A DNA stretch of 12,314 bases from Flavobacteriales bacterium (GTDB lineage: Bacteria > Bacteroidota > Bacteroidia > Flavobacteriales_E > Vicingaceae): positions 1 to 12,314 of the forward strand of contig JAESUI010000149.1 in NCBI GenBank assembly GCA_016763135.1, given 5' to 3'. Positions within the stretch are counted from its first letter, which is position 1. The number at the start of each line of letters is the position of its first letter. Shown in pieces: positions 6,286 to 12,314 of the stretch. The position numbers and the translations under genes were made by a program. The notes below the pieces were generated by a model, which was not told where the DNA came from, did no database searches, and worked only from the letters and a program-made list of their open reading frames with translations.

Positions 6286-9200
6286 ATGAAACAAACATTG
6301 CTATTATCAAAAGTGCTTATTGTATTTTTCACTTTTTGTTTTTTATCTTCAAGTGGGCAAAATTCAACTAATTATGAGTTGTTTTTAAAGGCGAAGAAAT
6401 TTACACCTCAAAAAACAACTAATTTTGATTTGGCTCTTACGCCAACGGTTTCTGAATTTGCTGATGCAAAAATATTCAGATTGGTTCAGTTTTATAATAT
6501 TCCATCAGAGGCCCAAAAAATTAACATGAGCAATAATGGGATTGAATTATTAAGTTACATTCCAAATAATGCATTTATCTGTAGTATAAACAAGAGTGTT
6601 ACAAGTAATGATATAGCCAATTTTGACATAAGATCTATTATACATCTTATGGCTTCGCATAAAATATCTAAAGAACTTACAGTTGATAAACTTCCAAAGC
6701 ATGCCATGATTGGCAAGGATGTTATACAACTAAAAGTAAAGTACTATTTGAGTGCTGATAAAATCAAACTAGCTAATTACATTAGAAATAGCAAAGGAAA
6801 AGTTGTTAGTGCCTTAGATCAGATCAATACTTTATATATTGAGTATAACTCTGAAAAAATTGAAGTGTTGGCATCTTGTAACCTTGTACAATGGATAGAA
6901 GCTATTTCTAGCCCGGATGTAAAAGATGATAGAGAAGGTAGAAGCTTACATCGCTCAAATGCTATTAATACTCAATCCATTTCTGGTAGAAAATATGATG
7001 GTGCAGGAGTAGTTATAGCTATTGCTGATGACGGAGATATAGGTCCTCATATAGATTATGAAGGTAGATTAACTTTGCATAGTGGCGGACCAGGGGGAAG
7101 CCATGGAGATATGACAACAGGAATTATGTACGGTGCCGGAAACTTGGATCCTAAAATGAGTGGAATGGCATCTGGAGCTTACATGCACTATTATGATATT
7201 GGTGGTTACCCTCATGTGATCGATGGAGTAAATAATATGGTCACATTAGGTACTGTGGTTACATCAACATCATATAGCCAAGGAACTGGAGGTGAGTATA
7301 CTAGTGATACAGAATTCATTGATCAACAAGTCAACCAAAACCAAAACATAATTCATGTTTTTTCGGCAGGTAATGCGGGAACTTCAGATCACGGATATGG
7401 TGCAGGTGCTGGCTGGGGTAATATTACTGGTGGATACAAAGCGGGTAAAAATGTAATTACTTCAGGTAACCTAAATAACGTTGATGTTTTAGAAAATAGT
7501 AGTAGTAGAGGTCCTGCCGCTGATGGTAGAATTAAACCAGATTTATGTGCCAATGGAATAAATCAAATGTCTACTGCTGAGTTTAATACTTATCAAGTGG
7601 GTGGTGGAACATCAGCCGCTGCACCTGGAATAGCTGGAGTTGTTACTCAGCTTTATCAAGCCTATAAAGATGTAAACGGAGGAACAGAGCCTGCAACAGG
7701 TTTACTTAAAGCATCTTTGCTAAATACTGCGGAAGATCTTGGGAATCCTGGTCCTGATTATAAGCATGGTTGGGGTCGTATTAACGGCCTAAAAGCGGTA
7801 AGAATTATTGAGGAGAACAGATATTTTACAGGTAGTGCTACTCAAGGGTCAAATAACGCTCATAACATTACAGTTCCTGCAAATGTTTCTCAAGTAAGAA
7901 TAATGACTTACTGGATGGATGTGCAAGGTAATCCAGTGGCTTCAAAAGCGTTGGTAAATGATATTAATATGCAGGTAGTTGATCCTGTTGCAACAAGTTA
8001 TGATCCATGGATACTTGATCCAACACCTAATGCAACAAACTTAGATCAGGTTGCAACTAGAGGAGTAGATAATTTAAATAACATGGAACAAGTTACTATA
8101 AATAACCCTGCGGCCGGATCTTATACAGTTAATGTAAATGGCTTTGCTATTCCACAAGGACCGCAAGAATATTTTGTTTTGTACGATTTCATTTATGATG
8201 GTGTAGAATTAACTTACCCAATTGGAAGGGAAGGATTTGATCCAGGAACAACAGAAATAATTAGATGGGATGCATTTGGGAATACAGGTACTTTTAATTT
8301 AGAGTATTCTACCAATAATGGCGGGTCTTGGAACACAATTAATGGAGCAGTAAATGGTAATCTAAGGTTCCTTTCCTGGTCAGTTCCATCTGCTCTAACT
8401 GGAGTAGCATTGGTTAGAGTAACTAGAGGAGCAAGTGCAAGTGTCTCTGATGAAGTATTCTCTATTATAGATACACCCAACAATTTAGTGATAGATTGGA
8501 TTTGTCCGGACTCACTACAGATGAGCTGGAACCCAGTTACAGGTGCTACAGCATATGAAGTAAGTATGCTTGGAGTTATGTATATGGATTCCGTTGGTGT
8601 AACGACTAATACAAGTTATGTATTTCATGGAATGAATCCAACGGTAATTAATTGGTTTAGCGTTAGAACACATGGACCTACAAATGCCAGGGGAGAAAGA
8701 GCTATAGCAATTGAAAAATCTATAGGAACATTTAATTGTCCTATTGCAATTGATGTTGAGTTATCTGGTTTAGATCCTTTTGATGCAGCTCAATTATTAG
8801 ACTGTATGGGAGCCAATCTTGATGTGGATATTTCTATAAAAAATGATGGGCAAAATGTGTTGTCAAATATCCCAGTACATTATCAATTAAATGGAGGGAC
8901 GGCTGTAAATGAGGTTTACGCTGGGCCATTAAGCCCTGGAGCTACAATTACACATACCTTTGCTACACAAATAACTCCTGTAATTGGAGCAAATACATTA
9001 TTGGTTTGGTCTGACATGTCTGGAGATGGGAATTTCTATAATGACAGTGTTACTGCACAGTTTACATATATTGGATCAACTCTTCAAAGCTTGCCTTGGA
9101 GTGAAGATTTTGAGTCTTTTTCATTATGTGGTACAACTAGTAACTGTGAAGGAGAGGTTTGTGGTTTAACCAATGACTTCATAAATGAAACTAACCTTGT

Positions 9201-9900
9201 GGTTGATGATATTGATTGGAGAACAGACAGAGGAGGTACACCTTCTAATAATACGGGTCCTTCAGTAGATTTTAACCCAGGAACGTCAACTGGTAAATAT
9301 TTATACTTAGAAACGTCTACATGCTATTCTAAATTAGCGCATTTGGTTTCACCTTGTATTGATTTAACATCAGCTGTAGGACCTCAATTAGATTTTGCAT
9401 ACCATATGAATGGTGCGACTATGGGTACATTATTTTTAGATGTTTACTCTAATGGATCTTGGACAAATAATGTATCAATAATAAATGGTAATCAAGGATC
9501 AAATTGGCTTGTAAATTCAGTCTCATTAACTCCTTATATTGGAAACATAATTAACCTTCGTTTTAGAGGTCTTACTGGGTCTAGTTTTACTAGTGATATA
9601 GCAATTGATGATATAAATATTTCAGACCCTTTGGATGTTAACGAATTGTCAAATAGTTTAAACTTTAGTATTTACCCAAATCCTTCAACTGGACTTTATA
9701 ATTATACTTATATAGGGAATTCGGAATTAAGTGTAGAGTTGTTTGATGTAAATGGTAAAGTTATTTACTCTAAAAACATATCTGCCGATTCATCAACTAA
9801 GAATGGTGTAATGGATATTAGAAGTTATGCTAATGGTATCTATATGATGGTTCTTACTTCTGGTTCAGATAGAATTACTAAGAAAATTATAAAGAGATAA
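6286..9900 (+). CDS. Secreted S8 (subtilisin-like) serine protease with T9SS sorting domain
   Basis: This 1204-residue protein begins with a Sec signal peptide (about 1-24, cleavage near SSG/QNS). A propeptide-like region (about 28-210) precedes the S8 domain (about 235-510). The triad is visible: Asp248 in AIADDGD, His273 in GSHGDMTTG, and Ser443 in GGGTSAAAPGIAG, with oxyanion Asn363 in FSAGNAG. After it come a P-domain-like or jelly-roll region (about 515-640), an Ig-like block (about 645-725), a fibronectin III-like block (about 732-815), a CARDB-like block (about 820-925) and a MAM-like domain (about 936-1113). The C-terminus (about 1127-1204: FSIYPNPSTG, VELFDVNGKVIY, LTSGSDRITKKIIKR) is a type A T9SS sorting domain. 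The protease is thus expected to cross the outer membrane by T9SS and be released or anchored at the cell surface. Substrate is unknown. A strong bidirectional terminator follows. Confidence 0.95.
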   Translation: MKQTLLLSKVLIVFFTFCFLSSSGQNSTNYELFLKAKKFTPQKTTNFDLALTPTVSEFADAKIFRLVQFYNIPSEAQKINMSNNGIELLSYIPNNAFICSINKSVTSNDIANFDIRSIIHLMASHKISKELTVDKLPKHAMIGKDVIQLKVKYYLSADKIKLANYIRNSKGKVVSALDQINTLYIEYNSEKIEVLASCNLVQWIEAISSPDVKDDREGRSLHRSNAINTQSISGRKYDGAGVVIAIADDGDIGPHIDYEGRLTLHSGGPGGSHGDMTTGIMYGAGNLDPKMSGMASGAYMHYYDIGGYPHVIDGVNNMVTLGTVVTSTSYSQGTGGEYTSDTEFIDQQVNQNQNIIHVFSAGNAGTSDHGYGAGAGWGNITGGYKAGKNVITSGNLNNVDVLENSSSRGPAADGRIKPDLCANGINQMSTAEFNTYQVGGGTSAAAPGIAGVVTQLYQAYKDVNGGTEPATGLLKASLLNTAEDLGNPGPDYKHGWGRINGLKAVRIIEENRYFTGSATQGSNNAHNITVPANVSQVRIMTYWMDVQGNPVASKALVNDINMQVVDPVATSYDPWILDPTPNATNLDQVATRGVDNLNNMEQVTINNPAAGSYTVNVNGFAIPQGPQEYFVLYDFIYDGVELTYPIGREGFDPGTTEIIRWDAFGNTGTFNLEYSTNNGGSWNTINGAVNGNLRFLSWSVPSALTGVALVRVTRGASASVSDEVFSIIDTPNNLVIDWICPDSLQMSWNPVTGATAYEVSMLGVMYMDSVGVTTNTSYVFHGMNPTVINWFSVRTHGPTNARGERAIAIEKSIGTFNCPIAIDVELSGLDPFDAAQLLDCMGANLDVDISIKNDGQNVLSNIPVHYQLNGGTAVNEVYAGPLSPGATITHTFATQITPVIGANTLLVWSDMSGDGNFYNDSVTAQFTYIGSTLQSLPWSEDFESFSLCGTTSNCEGEVCGLTNDFINETNLVVDDIDWRTDRGGTPSNNTGPSVDFNPGTSTGKYLYLETSTCYSKLAHLVSPCIDLTSAVGPQLDFAYHMNGATMGTLFLDVYSNGSWTNNVSIINGNQGSNWLVNSVSLTPYIGNIINLRFRGLTGSSFTSDIAIDDINISDPLDVNELSNSLNFSIYPNPSTGLYNYTYIGNSELSVELFDVNGKVIYSKNISADSSTKNGVMDIRSYANGIYMMVLTSGSDRITKKIIKR

Positions 9901-9907
9901 ATTAACG

Positions 9908-9955
9908 ATAAACTAAAAAAGCTGTAAGATTAATCTTACAGCTTTTTTAGTTTAT
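9908..9955. terminator. Bidirectional intrinsic terminator, perfect 48-bp palindrome
   Basis: Every base from 9908 to 9931 pairs with its mirror from 9955 to 9932. The inner stem GCTGTAAGAT/ATCTTACAGC is flanked by A6 on one side and T6 on the other, so an RNA hairpin followed by a U run forms on either strand. It lies 8 nt after the S8 protease stop. On the minus strand it contains the last codons and the stop of the lipoprotein gene (9936), so one structure serves two convergent genes. Confidence 0.9.
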
Positions 9956-10490
9956 AGATTTCTGTGAATATACCTTTAGACTTCAGAAGCTTCTTAAAAT
10001 CAGATTTTTTTGGGTTAATGATATACTTTTCAATTTTATCATCTTTGTTTCTTATGATTTTAGCTTCAATAATTTTTTGCATTTTCTCTACAGAATCTTC
10101 ATTATCTCCATCTATCCAAGTAACGGAATAACCATAATTTTCAATAGGTTTAAGAACTAAAGCCATCCATGTTTCTTTTTCTTTAAAATTTAAAACATAA
10201 TTATTACCCAATTCTTTTAAAACAAGACTATCAGATAAGTAGACTTTCATTTTTTCTTGCTGTATATTTTCTTTTTTGGTAAGAGTTAGTTCTGTAAAAT
10301 AATTTGTAGAAATCACTAAAGTGTCACTCTCATTCAAAGAATCTTTATAAGAAATGTAATATTTACCTTGCAATTCTTTCGGAGAAGTATTCAAGGTATT
10401 TGTCTTTTGTGGCTGTGTTTTTTCATATAGAACTTCTACGCATGACGTTAGAGAAATTCCACATAATAATATTATAATAAATTTTTTCAT
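9936..10490 (-). CDS. Small lipoprotein of unknown function
   Basis: This 184-residue protein has a clear lipoprotein signal: MKKF, a hydrophobic core and the lipobox LTSC with Cys17. It is therefore exported and lipid-anchored. The mature part is hydrophilic and rich in Lys, Glu and Asp, with alternating strand-like segments (KYYISYKD, DTLVISTNYFTELTLT, NNYVLNFKEKETWMALVLKPI, YGYSVTWIDG) and a Lys-rich C-terminus ending KLKKL. The pattern suggests a small beta-rich domain, but I recognise no family or motif and assign no role. A TAATTTTG box lies 15 nt before the ATG. The gene is divergent from queE and convergent with the S8 protease gene, and its final codons lie inside the terminator palindrome. 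Confidence 0.85.
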   Translation of the reverse strand: MKKFIIILLCGISLTSCVEVLYEKTQPQKTNTLNTSPKELQGKYYISYKDSLNESDTLVISTNYFTELTLTKKENIQQEKMKVYLSDSLVLKELGNNYVLNFKEKETWMALVLKPIENYGYSVTWIDGDNEDSVEKMQKIIEAKIIRNKDDKIEKYIINPKKSDFKKLLKSKGIFTEIYKLKKL

Positions 10491-10505
10491 AGAATTAGGT
10501 CAATT

Positions 10506-10513
10506 CAAAATTA
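10506..10513 (-). promoter_or_regulatory. -7 promoter box of the small lipoprotein gene
   Basis: On the minus strand this reads TAATTTTG, a full match to TAnnTTTG, 15 nt before the ATG at 10490. It lies about 20 nt from the queE box on the other strand, so the two promoters are almost back to back and may compete for polymerase. Confidence 0.5.
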
Positions 10514-10531
10514 CAACAATTTATATATTGT

Positions 10532-10539
10532 TATTTTTG
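10532..10539 (+). promoter_or_regulatory. -7 promoter box of queE, deciding its start
   Basis: TATTTTTG is a full match to TAnnTTTG and ends 6 nt before the ATG at 10546. It lies downstream of the in-frame TTG at 10528, so that TTG would not be in the transcript. This supports 10546 as the true start and predicts a leaderless mRNA. Confidence 0.55.
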
Positions 10540-10545
10540 CTTTAT

Positions 10546-11199
10546 ATGATTGACGAGATAGAAAATATAACGGCAGAAGAAAAAGATCAACTTCAAAAAG
10601 GAATTAAATTACCAATTATGGAAGAGTTCTACTCTATCCAAGGTGAAGGGTTTAATACTGGTAAGCCAGCATATTTTATTCGTGTAGGGGGCTGTGATGT
10701 TGGTTGCCATTGGTGTGATGTGAAAGAAAGTTGGAATCCCAATTTGCATCCATTAACCAATGTTGAACAAATCATCAATAATATTCAAGACTATCCTGCT
10801 AAGTCTATCGTTATTACAGGAGGAGAACCGTTGCTTTATAATTTAGATTACCTTACACAACAATTAGCAAATAATGGTGTAGAAGTGTTCTTAGAAACTT
10901 CTGGAGCCCATCCTTTAAGTGGTGTTTGGCACTGGATTTGTTTGTCACCTAAGAAAAATCTACCACCTTTACAAGAGGTCTATGAAAGAGCGGATGAATT
11001 AAAAGTTATTATTTATAATAAGGATGATATTAAGTGGGCAGAAAGCCATGCAGAAAAAGTAAATGATAAATGTAAATTATATTTACAACCAGAATGGAGT
11101 AATAAGGATAAAGTAATGCCATTGATTATTGACTATGTAATGGGAAATCCAAAGTGGAACATATCTTTACAAACACATAAGTACCTGAAAATACCTTAG
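10546..11199 (+). CDS. queE: 7-carboxy-7-deazaguanine synthase (radical SAM)
   Basis: QueE is a radical SAM enzyme that contracts 6-carboxytetrahydropterin to 7-carboxy-7-deazaguanine, a step in queuosine and other 7-deazaguanine synthesis. From the ATG at 10546 it has 217 residues. The radical SAM cluster motif is CX3CX2C (Cys50, Cys54, Cys57 in GGCDVGCHWCDVK), with the QueE lead-in EFYSIQGEGFNTGKPAYFIR, the SAM-contacting TGGEP (91-95), ETSGAHP (118-123), CLSPKKN (132-138) and the typical C-terminal SLQTHKYLKIP. The frame is open from a TTG at 10528, but that would add six residues (MLFLLY) upstream of the -7 box, so I prefer the ATG. queC, queD and queF are not in the window. The next gene starts 10 nt after the stop and may be co-transcribed. 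Confidence 0.95.
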   Translation: MIDEIENITAEEKDQLQKGIKLPIMEEFYSIQGEGFNTGKPAYFIRVGGCDVGCHWCDVKESWNPNLHPLTNVEQIINNIQDYPAKSIVITGGEPLLYNLDYLTQQLANNGVEVFLETSGAHPLSGVWHWICLSPKKNLPPLQEVYERADELKVIIYNKDDIKWAESHAEKVNDKCKLYLQPEWSNKDKVMPLIIDYVMGNPKWNISLQTHKYLKIP

Positions 11200-11209
11200 A
11201 TAATTTAAA

Positions 11210-12314
11210 ATGAATAGACTTTATCAAATATTAATATTAGCTTTTTTAATTGGATTTTCTAATTGTAGTATAGCTCAGAGTCAGAAAGATGTGTCCTCAA
11301 CAAATAGAAAAGCAATTAAGTATTATAATGAAGGAAAAGATTATTATGATGCTCGAAATAATCAACTAGCAGAAGTTAGTTTTTTAAGTGCGATAGAAAA
11401 AGACCCTAATTTTGTTGAGGCAGAATTATTACTAGCATATGTTTATACTGAAATGTTGAAGTATGAAAAAGCATTAAAACATTATATTCGATGTATAGAA
11501 ATTAACCCTAATTTTTTTCCTGAAACATACTCTTCAGCAGCAGCATTACAACTTAAGTTTGGAATGTACAAAGAGGCTAAGAAAAATTTTGAAAGCTATT
11601 TAGCATTTACAGGAGCACCTTTAATGATGAAAAATCTTGCCAAAGATGGTTTAAGAGATTGTAATTTTGCCACTGAAGCATTAAAGCATCCAGTTCCTTT
11701 TGATCCAATAAATTTAGGAGATAAGATCAATAGCCCAATGGCAGAGTATTTTCCTTCTATTTCTGTTGATGGTTCAAAATTACTCTATACAAGAAGGTTA
11801 AAAAGTGAAAGGACTTATACTGGATTTAATGAAGATTTTTATGTGAGTAAATTTGATGGTAAAAACTGGGAACAAAGTGTTAACGTAAGAGCTATAAACA
11901 GTATGTCTAATGAAGGGGCTCCTTCGTTATCTGCAAATGGTCGCTTTTTAATATTTACTTCTTGTTATAACCCAGTTGAAGGTTATGGTAGAAATAGAAA
12001 AGGCTACGGAAGCTGCGACCTTTTTTATTCTTATAATATTGGAGACAATTGGACAAGACCTAAAAATTTAGGAAAAACAATCAATTCTAAGTATTGGGAA
12101 TCACAGCCTTCTTTTTCTGCTGATGGTAAAACACTTTACTTTGTAAGACGAGTTGGACGAATAGGTAGTGGACAACAAGATATTTTTACAGCTGAATTAA
12201 CAGCACAGGGGACTTGGACAACTCCTATTCGATTAAGCAATACTATTAACACTAAAGGAACTGAAGAGTCAGTATTCATTCATCCAGATGGAAAAACACT
12301 TTATTTTTCTTCTA
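11210..12314 (+). CDS. TPR and PD40 (WD40-like) repeat protein, PorE/OmpA-family-like, cut by the window end
   Basis: The frame is open from the ATG at 11210 to the last base (368 complete codons, no stop). A hydrophobic signal (about 1-23) has a Cys19 in FSNC that makes a poor lipobox, so cleavage near SIAQ is an alternative. TPR-like helices follow (about 33-155: AIKYYNEGKDYYDARN, AEVSFLSAIEKDPNFVEAELLLAY, ALKHYIRCIEINPNF). From about 165 there are PD40 beta-propeller blades, with the repeated pattern PSxSxDGxxLxF at 182-194 (ISVDGSKLLYTRR), 238-250 (LSANGRFLIFT), 300-313 (FSADGKTLYFVRR) and 356-368 (IHPDGKTLYFSS). In Bacteroidota this order usually leads to a carboxypeptidase-like domain and a C-terminal OmpA domain, as in the T9SS component PorE. 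The OmpA part would lie outside the window, so that identity is inferred. Confidence 0.85.
   Translation, partial: MNRLYQILILAFLIGFSNCSIAQSQKDVSSTNRKAIKYYNEGKDYYDARNNQLAEVSFLSAIEKDPNFVEAELLLAYVYTEMLKYEKALKHYIRCIEINPNFFPETYSSAAALQLKFGMYKEAKKNFESYLAFTGAPLMMKNLAKDGLRDCNFATEALKHPVPFDPINLGDKINSPMAEYFPSISVDGSKLLYTRRLKSERTYTGFNEDFYVSKFDGKNWEQSVNVRAINSMSNEGAPSLSANGRFLIFTSCYNPVEGYGRNRKGYGSCDLFYSYNIGDNWTRPKNLGKTINSKYWESQPSFSADGKTLYFVRRVGRIGSGQQDIFTAELTAQGTWTTPIRLSNTINTKGTEESVFIHPDGKTLYFSS

Noticed and set aside
8214..8483. Minus-strand open frame inside the S8 protease gene
   Set aside because: It lies wholly within a well-supported coding sequence and has no recognisable motif or promoter.
8984..9169. 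Plus-strand open frame in another phase inside the S8 protease gene
   Set aside because: It is only 61 codons, lies wholly within the protease gene, and the main frame is continuous with clear domains, so there is no frameshift to explain.
10528..10545. TTG start giving six extra residues on QueE
   Set aside because: The TTG lies upstream of the -7 box at 10532-10539, and the added residues are not part of the QueE family pattern.
1..12314. CRISPR arrays, tRNA or rRNA genes, insertion sequences, phage or defence genes
   Set aside because: I saw no regularly spaced repeats, no tRNA-like cloverleaf, no transposase or integrase motifs and no abrupt change of composition over gene-sized stretches.

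Overview
The window is an AT-rich stretch of a Bacteroidota chromosome, most likely from the Flavobacteriales. Four things point there: a large secreted protease ending in a type IX secretion (T9SS) sorting domain; several TAnnTTTG promoter boxes of the Bacteroidetes type; no Shine-Dalgarno sequence in front of any gene; and several short-tailed lipoproteins. The genus cannot be told from the sequence alone.

Layout. Positions 1-184 are non-coding and hold a short GC-rich repeat-like element. Then come, on the plus strand, dapA (185-1060), a lipoprotein methionine sulfoxide reductase msrA (1105-1761), an orphan SiaC-type regulator (1791-2174) and a YkuD_2-type L,D-transpeptidase (2385-3131). 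The last of these meets, tail to tail with a 37-nt coding overlap, a second and larger L,D-transpeptidase lipoprotein of the YcbB type on the minus strand (3095-4768). A 230-nt divergent spacer follows, then a small four-cysteine protein with an internal duplication (4999-5373). That gene converges on aroE (5370-6116, minus), and the two share a TTAA at their stops. Next are a 1204-residue S8 protease with a T9SS tail (6286-9900), a perfect 48-bp palindromic bidirectional terminator (9908-9955), a small unknown lipoprotein (9936-10490, minus), queE (10546-11199) and the 5' part of a TPR plus PD40 protein (11210 to the window end).

How the genes may fit together. DapA makes a precursor of meso-diaminopimelate, the residue that L,D-transpeptidases cross-link. 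The window therefore has a loose cell-wall theme (dapA, two L,D-transpeptidases, and a partial protein whose relatives end in a peptidoglycan-binding OmpA domain). It also has a loose T9SS theme (a T9SS cargo protease and a PorE-like partial gene). Neither theme is a proven operon. Most genes seem to be transcribed alone or in pairs, and several have the -7 box only 4-7 nt before the ATG, which suggests leaderless or nearly leaderless mRNAs.

Overall this looks like core genome. I see no mobile element, CRISPR array, tRNA, rRNA, defence system or clear previously undescribed multi-gene system. The most interesting points are the leaderless promoter architecture, the orphan SiaC protein, the overlapping transpeptidase pair, the terminator that overlaps a coding end, and the duplicated four-cysteine protein.
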